A stretch of DNA of 64,000 nt, from the NCBI GenBank assembly GCA_944383695.1, contig CALWQP010000013.1:1-64000 (forward strand). The letters run 5' to 3'. Made by a program: the position numbers and the translations under genes. Shown here in pieces: positions 1 to 9,343 of the stretch (its first letter is position 1; every line of letters begins with the position of its first letter). The notes below the pieces were generated by a model. The model ran no database searches. It worked only from the letters and a program-made list of their open reading frames with translations, and was not told the DNA's origin. Source of the DNA: an uncultured Mediterraneibacter sp. (GTDB lineage: Bacteria; Bacillota; Clostridia; Lachnospirales; Lachnospiraceae).

Positions 1-7
1 CTCTTAG

Positions 8-76
8 AAAAGTGACATTTTCTCAAATAAATTTAAACATTAAAAAGTGACATTTTCAAAAGTTATTGACATTTTT
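8..76. repeat. 15-bp direct repeats, possible IS end
   Basis: The motif AAAAGTGACATTTTC occurs perfectly at 8-22 and 43-57, with a shorter related copy (TGACATTTTT) at 67-76. The stretch is very AT-rich and lies directly beyond the end of metQ. Multiple short terminal repeats of this kind are known at the ends of IS21-family elements, so the window may start just inside the edge of such an element. No transposase is visible here, so the IS assignment is inference. Confidence 0.4.
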
Positions 77-140
77 ATGACACCCAGATTTTTATTAAGT
101 TTTTGCTCCTGTGATTCCGGCAATGACGGGAACAAGATGC

Positions 141-953
141 TCAGAATACCGGGAGCACTGCTCCGTCGTAAGTCTCATTGATAAACGTTTTCGCATTCTC
201 TGACAGGACAGCGTCCACGAGCGCTTTTGTCTTGTCGGAATCCTCGTTCCCTTCCCGGACCACGATCACGTTAGCGTATGTCTCGGCAGCCTCGGAAGTG
301 TCCGCCTCATGGGCAATGGCCTCGTCAAGGTCTGCCTCCAGGGCATAGTTTCCATTAACACAGGCTATATCAACATCGCCCACTGCCCTTGCCACTTGTT
401 CTGCAGCCAGCTCCCGAATTTCCAGGTTCAGCGGGTTTTCCTCAATATCCAGTATTGTTGCCTGGAGCCCTGCGCCTTCCTTTAACTTAATCAATCCTTC
501 CTGCTGGAGCAGAAGAAGGGCTCTTGCCTCGTTGGTCGTGTCGTTGGGCACTGCCACCACAGCGCCTTCCTTCAGCTCATCCAGACTTGCCGTCTTGCCT
601 GCATAGATCCCAAGGGGTTCAAAGTGGACGTCTGCCACGCTCACCAGATGGGTTCCGTTTTCCGCGTTAAAATCATCCAGGTAGGGCTGGTGCTGGAAAA
701 AGTTTGCGTCCAGATCCCCATCCTCCAGGGCTGTGTTTGGAAGCACATAGTCGTTATATTCCACGATCTCCAACGTGTACCCCTGCTCCTTAAGGTCATC
801 GGAAACAGCCTCCAGTATCTCCGCATGGGGCGTGATGCCGGCTCCTACACGGATTACTTTTTCATTCTCACCGGAAGCGGACGCTCCGCATCCTGATACA
901 AGTCCTGCGATCAAAGCAACTCCTGCCGCCAGTGTGATAAGTTTTCTTTTCAT
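141..953 (-). CDS. metQ: D-methionine-binding lipoprotein MetQ (NlpA family)
   Basis: Substrate-binding lipoprotein of the methionine ABC importer, 270 aa. The N-terminus has a lipoprotein signal peptide with lipobox LVSGC, so Cys22 should be lipidated and anchored on the outer face of the membrane. The body matches the NlpA/MetQ fold (early GAGITPHAEIL, then DGDLDANFFQHQPYL; C-terminal GAVLPVF). The ATG has a good ribosome binding site (AGGAGG, 8 nt upstream). It is the last gene of metN-metI-metQ. No terminator hairpin is visible between its stop and the AT-rich repeats at 8-76. Family assignment is secure; substrate (L- or D-methionine, or related peptides) is inferred. Confidence 0.93.
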   Translation of the reverse strand: MKRKLITLAAGVALIAGLVSGCGASASGENEKVIRVGAGITPHAEILEAVSDDLKEQGYTLEIVEYNDYVLPNTALEDGDLDANFFQHQPYLDDFNAENGTHLVSVADVHFEPLGIYAGKTASLDELKEGAVVAVPNDTTNEARALLLLQQEGLIKLKEGAGLQATILDIEENPLNLEIRELAAEQVARAVGDVDIACVNGNYALEADLDEAIAHEADTSEAAETYANVIVVREGNEDSDKTKALVDAVLSENAKTFINETYDGAVLPVF

Positions 954-982
954 AATACATTCCTCCTGAATATAAGTCTGTT

Positions 983-1642
983 TTATTTGATCCGCTTGTC
1001 AATGCGGCGGACAAGGCGCAGCCCGCCCTCCTGGAAGATCTGTACAATGACCACGAGAAGAAGGACCGTGATCAGCATCACTTCCGTATTGTAACGGTAG
1101 TATCCGTAGTTGGTGGCAATTGCTCCGAGACCTCCGCCTCCCACAAATCCCGCCATGGCGGAATACCCCAGTATAGTGGCAAGGGAGATGGTCGCCCCCA
1201 CAAGAAGGGAGGGCTTTGCCTCCGGGAGCATGACGTTTAAGATGATCTGCATACGTGACGCTCCCATTGCCTGCGCTGCTTCCACAACACCTGAATCCAC
1301 CTCTTTTAAGGAGGATTCCACCATGCGGGCAACGTAGGGAGCCGCAGCTACCACAAGGGGAACGATGGTGGCAGTGGAACCGATGGTAGTCCCCACGATC
1401 AGCCTTGTAAAAGGCAGGATCAGCACCAGAAGGATCAGGAAGGGGATGGAGCGGATAAAATTGATCACACCCCCGATCAGCAGATTCAGAACCCGGTTTC
1501 TGCAGATTCCGTTCTTATCGGTTACAAACACGAGCACACCGAGGGGAATCCCGATCACATAGGAGAAAAGGGACGATACAAGTACCATGTACAGCGTCTC
1601 CCATATGCCCTGCCCCAGTAGTCCGATGAACTGTTCTGTCAT
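983..1642 (-). CDS. metI: Methionine ABC transporter permease MetI
   Basis: Membrane permease of the methionine importer, 219 aa, with about five transmembrane segments. The EAA-type loop that contacts the ATPase is visible near residues 140-160 (VVEAAQAMGASRMQIILNVM). Its ATG overlaps the stop codon of metN by 4 bp (1639-1642), which implies translational coupling. metQ follows 29 bp downstream. Length and topology are normal for the family. Confidence 0.93.
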   Translation of the reverse strand: MTEQFIGLLGQGIWETLYMVLVSSLFSYVIGIPLGVLVFVTDKNGICRNRVLNLLIGGVINFIRSIPFLILLVLILPFTRLIVGTTIGSTATIVPLVVAAAPYVARMVESSLKEVDSGVVEAAQAMGASRMQIILNVMLPEAKPSLLVGATISLATILGYSAMAGFVGGGGLGAIATNYGYYRYNTEVMLITVLLLVVIVQIFQEGGLRLVRRIDKRIK

Positions 1643-2652
1643 GATGTCGTTCCTCCTTCCTCAAAATGAATGCCCTGTTCTGTAAGATACTGTCGGATCT
1701 TCTCCAGCGCCTCAGCGCTTTCAGGACATTGTATCAGCATCTGTCCGTAAGCCTTGCCCCCGATATTCTCAGTGTTGGCTCCGAGAATATTTATCAACTC
1801 CCCGGAATGCAGGGTAAGCTGTGAGATAATAGGGTCTGACGAGGACTGTCCGTCAAAGGCAATCCGGATCACCCGCTTCGCAGCGCCCTCCGCGTCAAAC
1901 TGATTGTCCGGCAGGATCAGCTTTCTCGCCGTCTCAGACTGGGGATTTAAAAATACATCCTTTACCGCTCCCATCTCCACGATCTCGCCCCGGCTCATGA
2001 CCGCGATCCGGTCACAGATCTGTTCTGCCACCTGCATCTCATGGGTGATGATCACGATGGTCACGCCGTATTCCTGATTGATCTTTTTCAACAGCTCCAG
2101 GATAGACTTTGTAGTGATCGGGTCAAGAGCGCTTGTGGCCTCATCGCAGAGGAGCACCTCCGGGTTCGTTGCAAGGGCTCTGGCAATGGCGACCCGCTGT
2201 TTCTGTCCGCCTGAGAGCTGTGCCGGATACGCCCTTTCCTTGTCTGTCAGATCGACCAGCTCAAGGAGCTGGCGCGCTCTTTTTATCCGTTTCTCCTTTT
2301 TCATTCCCGCGATCTTCAGAGGAAAACAGATATTATCCAGCACATTTTTCTGGGCGAGCAGGTTAAACTGCTGAAAAATCATCCCCATCTTGAGCCGGGT
2401 ATCCCTAAGCGTTCTCTCACTGACATCCATCAGGTTCGTGTCGTCAAAGTATACTGCCCCATCGGAAGGCCGCTCCAAAAGATTGATGCACCTCACCAGG
2501 GTGGATTTTCCCGCTCCCGAGAATCCGATGATCCCGAAGACCTCACCCCTTTTTATTTCCAGATTGATATTACTGACAGCAAGTATGTCCGTGTTTCGTG
2601 ATGAAAACTGCTTACTGACATGTTCAAGTCTTATGATATGTTCCTTTTCCAT
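1639..2652 (-). CDS. metN: Methionine ABC transporter ATP-binding protein MetN
   Basis: ATPase of the methionine importer, 337 aa. Visible motifs are Walker A (GFSGAGKST), ABC signature (LSGGQKQRVAIARAL), Walker B with catalytic Glu (LLCDEATSALD) and the H-loop (ITHEM). The C-terminal ~75 residues form the NIL domain, which in MetN binds methionine and shuts down transport when the cytoplasmic pool is high. It is first in the operon. The 64 bp between its start and the upstream terminator are too short for an S-box riboswitch. Confidence 0.94.
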   Translation of the reverse strand: MEKEHIIRLEHVSKQFSSRNTDILAVSNINLEIKRGEVFGIIGFSGAGKSTLVRCINLLERPSDGAVYFDDTNLMDVSERTLRDTRLKMGMIFQQFNLLAQKNVLDNICFPLKIAGMKKEKRIKRARQLLELVDLTDKERAYPAQLSGGQKQRVAIARALATNPEVLLCDEATSALDPITTKSILELLKKINQEYGVTIVIITHEMQVAEQICDRIAVMSRGEIVEMGAVKDVFLNPQSETARKLILPDNQFDAEGAAKRVIRIAFDGQSSSDPIISQLTLHSGELINILGANTENIGGKAYGQMLIQCPESAEALEKIRQYLTEQGIHFEEGGTTS

Positions 2653-2678
2653 ATGTATTGCTCCTTTGAGATCATGCC

Positions 2679-2684
2679 ATTATA
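2679..2684 (-). promoter_or_regulatory. Candidate -10 of metNIQ promoter
   Basis: A perfect TATAAT lies on the minus strand 26 nt upstream of the metN ATG, between the lysR terminator and the ribosome binding site (AAAGGAG). No good -35 box is found at 16-18 nt, so the promoter may depend on an activator, possibly the adjacent LysR-type protein. Confidence 0.4.
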
Positions 2685-2716
2685 CTAGCACGGGTCAAAA
2701 AGGCTGTCTAATATAC

Positions 2717-2755
2717 AAAAAAAATACCCGGCTATAAACTGAAGTTATAACCGGG
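2717..2755 (-). terminator. Intrinsic terminator after lysR
   Basis: On the minus strand CCCGGTTATAA pairs with TTATAGCCGGG around a short loop and is followed by an uninterrupted run of U (plus-strand A tract at 2717-2724). It separates the parE-parC-ttcA-lysR unit from metNIQ. Confidence 0.85.
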
Positions 2756-2803
2756 GCGTGAAACAGGAGCTTTCAAGCGCTCCCGCTTTACGGAATATCA
2801 AAC

Positions 2804-3724
2804 TTACGTAATATTGAGATATTTTTTAATGGCCTGGATATACTGCTCACCCATTCTGCTTAAGATGGTGTTCTTCCGGGTCACATGGCCAATCCGCATT
2901 GTGCTGTTTGGATTCTGCTCGTCGTCCTTATAAGGCACGGCCACATAATCGCTCCCGTTTAATTCCTCGCAGATGATACCGGAGCACAATGTATAGCCGT
3001 TCAGCCCCACCATCAGATTGAGCATGGTGGCGCGGTCATTAGCCCGGATGATCCGGGAATATTCATTGGTAGAGAGGATTTCCTCCGCCAGATAGAAGGA
3101 ACTGTTGTCCCCCTGGTCAAAGGACAGACAGGGGAAATCTGCAAGCTGGTCAAAGCAGATGTAAGGCTCCGACGCAAGGGGATGATGCTTCCATATATAC
3201 ACATACGCCTGACAGTCGATCAGGTGGTGGAAGGTCAGATTGGCGCTTCGCAGCAGCTTTTCCATCATTTTCTGATTGAAATCACACAGATAGAGCACAC
3301 CGATCTCACTTTTCATGGTACTCACATCGCTGATCACTTCCGCTGTCCGCGTCTCCCGGATGGCAAACTCGTACTTGGAAGTGTCATATTCCTGCACCAT
3401 ATCCACAAACGCCTTTACCGCAAAAGAATAGTGCTGAGTGGAGACGCTGAATTTCTTTTTATAAGCCCCGCCTTTTCCGTACCGCTCAAGGAGCGCCTCA
3501 TACTGGCTGTAGACTTCTTTTGCGTAGAGCAGAAATTCCACGCCGTCGTTTGTCAGAGTGACGCCCCTGCCGCTGCGGTGAAACAGAGTGATCCCCAGTT
3601 CCTTTTCCAGCTCCTTCATGGCGCTCGTAAGGGAGGGCTGGGATACATAGAGCTGCTCCGCAGCCTTGTTAAATGATTTTGTCTCCGCAATGGTAATGAC
3701 GTAATTAAGCTGTGTTAATGTCAT
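2804..3724 (-). CDS. LysR-family transcriptional regulator
   Basis: LysR-type regulator, 306 aa. An N-terminal winged helix-turn-helix (residues 1-60; FNKAAEQLYVSQPSLTSAMK) is followed by a periplasmic-binding-protein-like effector domain. Its ATG overlaps the stop of the upstream rhodanese/TtcA gene by 4 bp, so the two are translationally coupled. It stands between a sulfur-handling gene and the methionine importer. A role in sulfur or methionine control is a reasonable inference, but the effector is not recognisable. Confidence 0.9.
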   Translation of the reverse strand: MTLTQLNYVITIAETKSFNKAAEQLYVSQPSLTSAMKELEKELGITLFHRSGRGVTLTNDGVEFLLYAKEVYSQYEALLERYGKGGAYKKKFSVSTQHYSFAVKAFVDMVQEYDTSKYEFAIRETRTAEVISDVSTMKSEIGVLYLCDFNQKMMEKLLRSANLTFHHLIDCQAYVYIWKHHPLASEPYICFDQLADFPCLSFDQGDNSSFYLAEEILSTNEYSRIIRANDRATMLNLMVGLNGYTLCSGIICEELNGSDYVAVPYKDDEQNPNSTMRIGHVTRKNTILSRMGEQYIQAIKKYLNIT

Positions 3725-4884
3725 TTCTTTCTCCTCTTGTCGTAATCATCGAGAAAATGATAGGAAACGCCGTCCTTCTGATATCCGATCACAGTGCGCA
3801 GGTTTACGTTCCTGACGCTGTTGAATATATTCGTCTCAATGACCTTGCTCGTCTTTCTGAACTGAGCGATCAGTTCCTTCATCTCGTCCCGCTTGGAGCC
3901 TTTCTCTCCCCCGCACACGGAGCACGCCTCGGTAAAACGGCAGGCACACTGTATAAACTGAAGTCCGTTATAGTCCCGCCATGCCTTGATCGCCTCCTCC
4001 TTCACAAGATACATGGGCCGGATCAGCTCCATGCCTTCAAAATTCTGGCTGTGCAGCTTCGGCATCATGGTCTCCACCTTTCCGCTGTAGAGCATCCCCA
4101 TGAGGATCGTCTCAATTACATCGTCAAAGTGGTGTCCCAGGGCGATTTTGTTGCATCCAAGTTCCTTAGCCTTGGAATAAAGGTAGCCCCTCCTCATCCT
4201 TGCGCACAGGTAGCAGGGACTTTTTTCCACCTCCACCACCGTATCAAAAATATCCGTGTTGAACACGGTGAGGGGGATGCCCAGGAGCCTGGCATTGTCC
4301 TGGATGATATTCCAGTTGTATTCATTATATCCCGGGTTCATTGTCAAAAACACGGCGTCAAAGTCCACCTGTCCGTGCCTCTTTAGCTCCTGGATGAGCT
4401 TTGCCAGGAGCATGGAATCCTTGCCTCCTGAGATACAGACAGCGATCTTATCCCCCTCCTGGATAAGCTGATAATCATTGAGCGCTTTTGTAAATGGTCT
4501 CCAGACTGACTTGCGGAACTTTTTAATAATGCTGCGCTCGATCTCGGCTGTCTTTTCTTCCCGGCTGTCCGCGCTCTCCTCCTGCATGAACCGGGACAGG
4601 CTCAGCCGCAGATAAGCCCGGTAGCCGCCGTCTACATTATAGGCGTCATAGCCCAGCTCCTCCAGCCTGCGGACATAGTCCGCGCTCCTGTCCCCGGTAT
4701 GACAGACCAGATAGATTGGCTGCGCCGGATTCAGCTCGAATACCCGGCTTTCAAGCTGGTCCATGGGGATATTCACTGCCCCGGGAAAGGTTCCCGCCGC
4801 AAACTGCTCCGGCGGGCGCATATCCACAACTGTCCCTCCTGCTGTACTTTGATTTTCCAGTTCCTCAATGGTGACTGATCTCAC
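3721..4884 (-). CDS. Rhodanese domain fused to TtcA-like tRNA thiolation ATPase
   Basis: Two-domain protein, 387 aa, GTG start with GGGAG 10 nt upstream. Residues 1-100 form a rhodanese domain with active-site loop CHTGDRS (Cys61), which can carry a persulfide. The rest is a PP-loop ATPase of the TtcA family, which makes 2-thiocytidine in tRNA: PP-loop SGGKDSM near residue 150, a CxxC pair (CYLC), and a Cys-rich segment near the C-terminus (CACRFTEACSVCGGEKGSKR) likely to bind Fe-S or Zn. The fusion puts a sulfur donor and a thiotransferase in one chain. It starts 34 bp after parC and overlaps lysR. Exact tRNA target is inferred. Confidence 0.85.
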   Translation of the reverse strand: MRSVTIEELENQSTAGGTVVDMRPPEQFAAGTFPGAVNIPMDQLESRVFELNPAQPIYLVCHTGDRSADYVRRLEELGYDAYNVDGGYRAYLRLSLSRFMQEESADSREEKTAEIERSIIKKFRKSVWRPFTKALNDYQLIQEGDKIAVCISGGKDSMLLAKLIQELKRHGQVDFDAVFLTMNPGYNEYNWNIIQDNARLLGIPLTVFNTDIFDTVVEVEKSPCYLCARMRRGYLYSKAKELGCNKIALGHHFDDVIETILMGMLYSGKVETMMPKLHSQNFEGMELIRPMYLVKEEAIKAWRDYNGLQFIQCACRFTEACSVCGGEKGSKRDEMKELIAQFRKTSKVIETNIFNSVRNVNLRTVIGYQKDGVSYHFLDDYDKRRKK

Positions 4885-4918
4885 AAATAATCCACTCCCT
4901 GTCGTTGTTTCCTGATTT

Positions 4919-7159
4919 TTATCTTGTTTTCGTCCCCTGACCGTCTCTTCTGGCTGCTTTCAGCTTGTTCAGAGTAACTTCCTTCTCTCCGTAGGGAACC
5001 TTTGTCTCTGTCCCTTCTTCAAAAAGATACACGTTCTCCAGTTCGTCCTTCTTCTGGAGACGGATGCCCCGCACTCCCATGGCTGCTTTCTTCTTTACCG
5101 GCACTTCCTCAGCAGGGAAGCGCAGGAAATACCCATTCTTTGTCTGGAGCACGATGTTCTGGCTGTCATTGATGACTTTCACAGCAATCAATGCATCCTC
5201 TTCCTGGAGCTTCGTCGCCGCGATAGTACGCTTAGCCACCTGGAACTCGGCCCCCTCCACCTTCTTGACCATTCCCTGAGCCGTGGCAAAGAGAAGTGTT
5301 GCAAACCGCATCTGCTCTGCATCGCAGACCATAACGATCTGTTCCTCACTGGTCGAATAATTGCTGACATTGTCAATCGGCGTTCCCTTGTCACGGAATC
5401 TGCCGTATGGTATGTCAAGTACTTTGACCTGGTGCATCCTGCCGGTATCTGTAAAGATACAGAGCTTCCCTGTGTTCATACAGTGGACAATGTATTTATT
5501 CTCGCTGTCCGCCGCTTCTTTATTTCTCTCGTAAACAGACATGTCGATGGTCTTGGCATATCCGAAACGGTCCATAAGGAAGACTACTTCCTGCTCTTCG
5601 ATCTTCTTCTCCTCGAAGACCGCTTCCTCTGCATTCTCAATGACTGTGCGGCGCTTCCGCGCGTACTCCTTTTTGAAGGCATCCAGCTCTTCTATGATCA
5701 CCCCCGCCATGGAGTCATAATTGTTCAGGATATCCTCATACCTTGCAATATTTTTCAGTGTCTGCTCATGCTCCGCGATCAGAGCCTCGATCTCCAGTCC
5801 GATGAGACGGTACAGGCGCATCTCCAGGATGGCGGTGGCCTGACGCTCAGTGAACCGGAGCAGGGCTGCCATTTTCTTTGAGATATTGGACTTGAACGTG
5901 ATATTGTCCGTCACGCCGTTCACCAGACACGCCCGCGCGTCCTTAACAGACTTGCTGCCTCTTAAGATTTCTATGATCAGGTCGATCACGTCGCACGCCT
6001 TGATCAGCCCTTCCTGAACCTCGCTCTTCTCCTGCTCTTGTGCAAGGAGAGTCTTATATTTGCGTGTTGCCAGCTCGAACTGGAAATCCACATGATGTTC
6101 GATGATCTTCTTAAGCCCCAGCGTTTCCGGGCGTCCGTTGGCCACTGCCAGCATGTTCACCCCAAAGGTATCCTCCAGCCGGGTCTTCTTGTAGAGCATA
6201 TTTTTCAGGTTCTCCGCGTCCGCCCCTCTCTTTAACTCCAGGACGATGCGGATTCCCTCTTTGGAGGACTGGTTGGAAATGTCCACGATATCCGTGGTCT
6301 TTTTTGTCTCAACAAGGTTTGCCACATCGTTTAAAAACTTCCCGATGCCTGTCCCGATCATAGTGTACGGAATCTCGCTGATGACAAGCTGTTTCTTCCC
6401 GCCTTTTAACTCTTCCAGCTCTACCTTGCCCCGGATCTTGATCTTACCCTGTCCGGTCTCGTAGATGTCCAGAAGGTCATCTTTGTTGACCACAATGCCC
6501 CCGGTGGGGAAGTCCGGTCCTTTGATATACTTCATGAGCTGCCTTGTGCTGATCTCGTCATTTTTCATGTACGCCTTCACCGCGTCAATGACCTCGCCCA
6601 GATTGTGGGGAGGGATGCTGGTCGCCATACCGACCGCGATACCCTCCGCGCCGTTCACCAGGAGATTCGGGACCCGCATGGGAAGGACGAGAGGCTCTTT
6701 TTCCGTCTCGTCAAAGTTCGGTCCAAAGTCAATGACGTCCTTATCCAGATCGGCAAGACACACTTCCTGGGTAAACTTCGTTAGCCTTGCCTCAGTATAA
6801 CGCATGGCAGCAGCCCCATCCCCCTCGATGGAGCCGAAATTTCCGTGACCATCCACCAGCTTCTGCCCCTTCTTAAAGTCCTGGGCCATGACGACAAGCG
6901 CCTCATAGATAGAGCTGTCTCCGTGTGGATGATATTTACCCATCGTATCTCCCACGATACGGGCGCATTTCCGGTAGGGCTTGTCATAGCGGATTCCCAG
7001 CTCGTACATATCATAGAGAGTGCGGCGCTGGACAGGTTTCAGTCCATCCCTCACATCCGGCAGGGCGCGGGCAATAATCACGCTCATGGCGTAATCGATA
7101 TATGATTTTTTCATAAGATCTGAGTATTCTGTCCTTATGATCTGTGATTCACTGTTCAT
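4919..7159 (-). CDS. parC: DNA topoisomerase IV subunit A (ParC-like)
   Basis: Type IIA topoisomerase breakage-reunion subunit, 746 aa. The N-terminus (SYIDYAMSVIIARALPDVRD) and the quinolone-resistance region (HPHGDSSIYEA) are clear, with Ser and Glu at the usual quinolone-contact positions, i.e. wild-type-like. The catalytic Tyr lies in AAMRYTEARL. The C-terminus is short and lacks a QRRGGKG GyrA box, which argues for topoisomerase IV (decatenation) rather than gyrase. It follows parE by 16 bp in one operon. Confidence 0.88.
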   Translation of the reverse strand: MNSESQIIRTEYSDLMKKSYIDYAMSVIIARALPDVRDGLKPVQRRTLYDMYELGIRYDKPYRKCARIVGDTMGKYHPHGDSSIYEALVVMAQDFKKGQKLVDGHGNFGSIEGDGAAAMRYTEARLTKFTQEVCLADLDKDVIDFGPNFDETEKEPLVLPMRVPNLLVNGAEGIAVGMATSIPPHNLGEVIDAVKAYMKNDEISTRQLMKYIKGPDFPTGGIVVNKDDLLDIYETGQGKIKIRGKVELEELKGGKKQLVISEIPYTMIGTGIGKFLNDVANLVETKKTTDIVDISNQSSKEGIRIVLELKRGADAENLKNMLYKKTRLEDTFGVNMLAVANGRPETLGLKKIIEHHVDFQFELATRKYKTLLAQEQEKSEVQEGLIKACDVIDLIIEILRGSKSVKDARACLVNGVTDNITFKSNISKKMAALLRFTERQATAILEMRLYRLIGLEIEALIAEHEQTLKNIARYEDILNNYDSMAGVIIEELDAFKKEYARKRRTVIENAEEAVFEEKKIEEQEVVFLMDRFGYAKTIDMSVYERNKEAADSENKYIVHCMNTGKLCIFTDTGRMHQVKVLDIPYGRFRDKGTPIDNVSNYSTSEEQIVMVCDAEQMRFATLLFATAQGMVKKVEGAEFQVAKRTIAATKLQEEDALIAVKVINDSQNIVLQTKNGYFLRFPAEEVPVKKKAAMGVRGIRLQKKDELENVYLFEEGTETKVPYGEKEVTLNKLKAARRDGQGTKTR

Positions 7160-7175
7160 TCCTCATTCTCCTTTA

Positions 7176-9098
7176 TCAGATATCCAGCTCTGCCTCTGTC
7201 GCATTTTCATAGATAAACGCGCGCCTCGGCGGCACTTCTGTGCCCATGAGCATTTCCGTCACCCCGGACGCCATTCTTGCGTCCTCGATCTCCACCAGTT
7301 TGAGGAGTCTCCTTTCCGGGTCAAGAGTCGTCTCCCACAGTTGTTCCGCGTCCATTTCCCCCAGTCCTTTGTATCTCTGAAGGGTGAACGGACCTTTATG
7401 CGTCTTCCGGTACTTTTCCAGCGCCTTATCATCGTAGAGGTACTCTTCCTCACCATTCTTTGGCATCGCCTTGTAGAGAGGCGGCATGGCGATGTATACA
7501 TGCCCCTCGTAGATCAGCTCCGGCATGAACCGGTAGAACAGAGTGAGGAGCAGTGTGGATATATGGGCGCCGTCCACGTCCGCATCCGCCATGATGATGA
7601 TCTTGTCGTATCTTAGTTTCGTAATATCAAAGTCATTTCCATACCCTTCAGAAAATCCGCATCCGAAGGCATTGATCATAGTCTTGATCTCCGCATTGGC
7701 AAGAATCTTGTCAATGCTCGCCTTCTCCACGTTCAGTATCTTGCCCCGGATCGGAAGGATGGCCTGGAAATTCCGGTCTCTTGCTGTCTTTGCCGAGCCG
7801 CCGGCGGAATCTCCCTCCACGATGAATATCTCACATTTTTTCGGGTCCCGGCTCTCGCAGTTTGCCAGCTTTCCGTTGCTGTCAAAGGAGTATTTTTGTT
7901 TGGTGAGCAGATTTGTCTTTGCCTTCTCCTCCGTCTTTCTGATCTTAGCCGCCTTCTCCGCGCTGGAGAGAACGATTTTTAAAGTGTCCAGATTCCGGTC
8001 AAAATACCGGACGATCTCGTCTCCTGTTACCTTTCCTACAGACTTGGAGGCATCCGGGTTATCCAGCTTTGTTTTTGTCTGCCCCTCGAACCTGGGATCC
8101 GGGTGCTTGATGGAGACAATGGCTGTCATGCCGTTTCGGATGTCCGCTCCTGTGAAGTTGGCATCCTTCTCCTTCAGGATGCCCAGCTCTCTCGCATATT
8201 GGTTCATGACCGTAGTAAACGTCGTCTTAAACCCGGTCAGATGGGTGCCGCCTTCCGCGTTGTAGATGTTATTGCAGAACCCCAGTACATTTTCATGAAA
8301 TTCATTGACATACTGCAATGCCACTTCTACTTCTATGCCCTCGGACTCACCTTTGAAATACACAGGCTCATGCAGGGTTTCTTTTTTCTTGTTCAGATCG
8401 CGGATAAAGCCAATGATCCCATCCGGCTCGTGATATACCACACGCTCCGGCTCATCAGGGCGCTTGTCTTCAAACGTGATGGTCAGCTCCGGATTTAAAT
8501 ATGCAGTCTCGTGGAGACGGCTCTTTACCTCTTCTGCCCGGAACTTCGTCCTCTCAAAGATCGTGTCATCCGGGAGGAAATTTACCGTGGTGCCTGTCTT
8601 CCTTGTCTTCCCGATCTTCGGCAGAAGGCCATCCTCCAGTCCAACCACCGGGACACCTCTCTCATAACGGTCGTGGTGGATATATCCGTCCCTGCTGATC
8701 TTCACATCCATATAGGCGGAAAGTGCATTCACAACAGAGGAACCCACGCCGTGCAGACCGCCGCTGGTCTTATACGCAGAATCATCAAATTTTCCTCCCG
8801 CGTGCAGCGTGGTGAACACAAGCCTTGCCGCGGACACTCCTTTCTGGTGCATGTCCACCGGGATGCCTCTTCCGTTATCCGTGACCGTGGCGGAGCCGTC
8901 CTTTTCCAGAGTCACATGAATCTCCGAACAATATCCCGCCAGATGCTCGTCCACCGAGTTGTCCACGATCTCGTAGATGAGGTGGTTTAAGCCTTTGGTC
9001 GATACACTTCCGATATACATACCAGGACGCTTTCTGACTGCCTCCAGTCCTTCCAGCACCGCGATACTGCCTGCATCGTATGCATTTTTAGCTGCCAT
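7176..9098 (-). CDS. parE: DNA topoisomerase IV subunit B (ParE-like)
   Basis: ATPase subunit of type IIA topoisomerase, about 640 aa. Visible are the GHKL ATP site (EIVDNSVDEHLAG, TDNGRGIP, GGLHGVGSSVVNALS) and the TOPRIM domain (EGDSAGGSA; metal site DADVDGAHI). The reading frame stays open upstream to 9263, but I start at 9098 because AAGGAG lies 7 nt before that ATG and a good promoter (9199-9227) lies inside the extension. Partner of parC. Gyrase B is the alternative; the parC neighbour without a GyrA box favours ParE. Confidence 0.88.
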   Translation of the reverse strand: MAAKNAYDAGSIAVLEGLEAVRKRPGMYIGSVSTKGLNHLIYEIVDNSVDEHLAGYCSEIHVTLEKDGSATVTDNGRGIPVDMHQKGVSAARLVFTTLHAGGKFDDSAYKTSGGLHGVGSSVVNALSAYMDVKISRDGYIHHDRYERGVPVVGLEDGLLPKIGKTRKTGTTVNFLPDDTIFERTKFRAEEVKSRLHETAYLNPELTITFEDKRPDEPERVVYHEPDGIIGFIRDLNKKKETLHEPVYFKGESEGIEVEVALQYVNEFHENVLGFCNNIYNAEGGTHLTGFKTTFTTVMNQYARELGILKEKDANFTGADIRNGMTAIVSIKHPDPRFEGQTKTKLDNPDASKSVGKVTGDEIVRYFDRNLDTLKIVLSSAEKAAKIRKTEEKAKTNLLTKQKYSFDSNGKLANCESRDPKKCEIFIVEGDSAGGSAKTARDRNFQAILPIRGKILNVEKASIDKILANAEIKTMINAFGCGFSEGYGNDFDITKLRYDKIIIMADADVDGAHISTLLLTLFYRFMPELIYEGHVYIAMPPLYKAMPKNGEEEYLYDDKALEKYRKTHKGPFTLQRYKGLGEMDAEQLWETTLDPERRLLKLVEIEDARMASGVTEMLMGTEVPPRRAFIYENATEAELDI

Positions 9099-9198
9099 TT
9101 TCATTCTCCTTTTCCTCTGTACACAAAAGCGGTACGGCTTTTTGTGGAGGGTTTCGTTCTTACCGTGCCCTGCAAAAGTGCAGAACACACCATTACAT

Positions 9199-9227
9199 AC
9201 TATACCACCAGTTTTTGTGGTTGTAAA
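9199..9227 (-). promoter_or_regulatory. Sigma-A-type promoter for parE-parC operon
   Basis: Minus-strand TTTACA (9222-9227) and TATAGT (9199-9204) are separated by 17 bp, about 100 bp upstream of the chosen parE start. The position supports the short form of ParE. Confidence 0.6.
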
Positions 9228-9270
9228 TATAAAAACCATCAAGTGATAGTGTTTTCCCGGCATCTGTCAC

Positions 9271-9319
9271 AAAAATTCCGGGCAGCGCCGTGGCTGTCAC
9301 GCCACGATCCGCTGCCCGG
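9271..9319 (-). terminator. Intrinsic terminator of the giant surface protease gene
   Basis: Minus strand: CCGGGCAGCG pairs with CGCTGCCCGG around an inner GTGGC/GCCAC hairpin, followed by AATTTTTG. It lies 25 bp past the stop at 9344. Confidence 0.9.
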
Positions 9320-9343
9320 AGCATGCTGTTGTCCTTGAATCGG

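Noticed and set aside
2653-2716. S-box (SAM) riboswitch before metN
   Set aside because: Only 64 bp lie between the upstream terminator and the start codon, far too short.
9099-9263. In-frame N-terminal extension of ParE
   Set aside because: It contains a good promoter and no ribosome binding site; the sequence is unlike GyrB/ParE N-termini.
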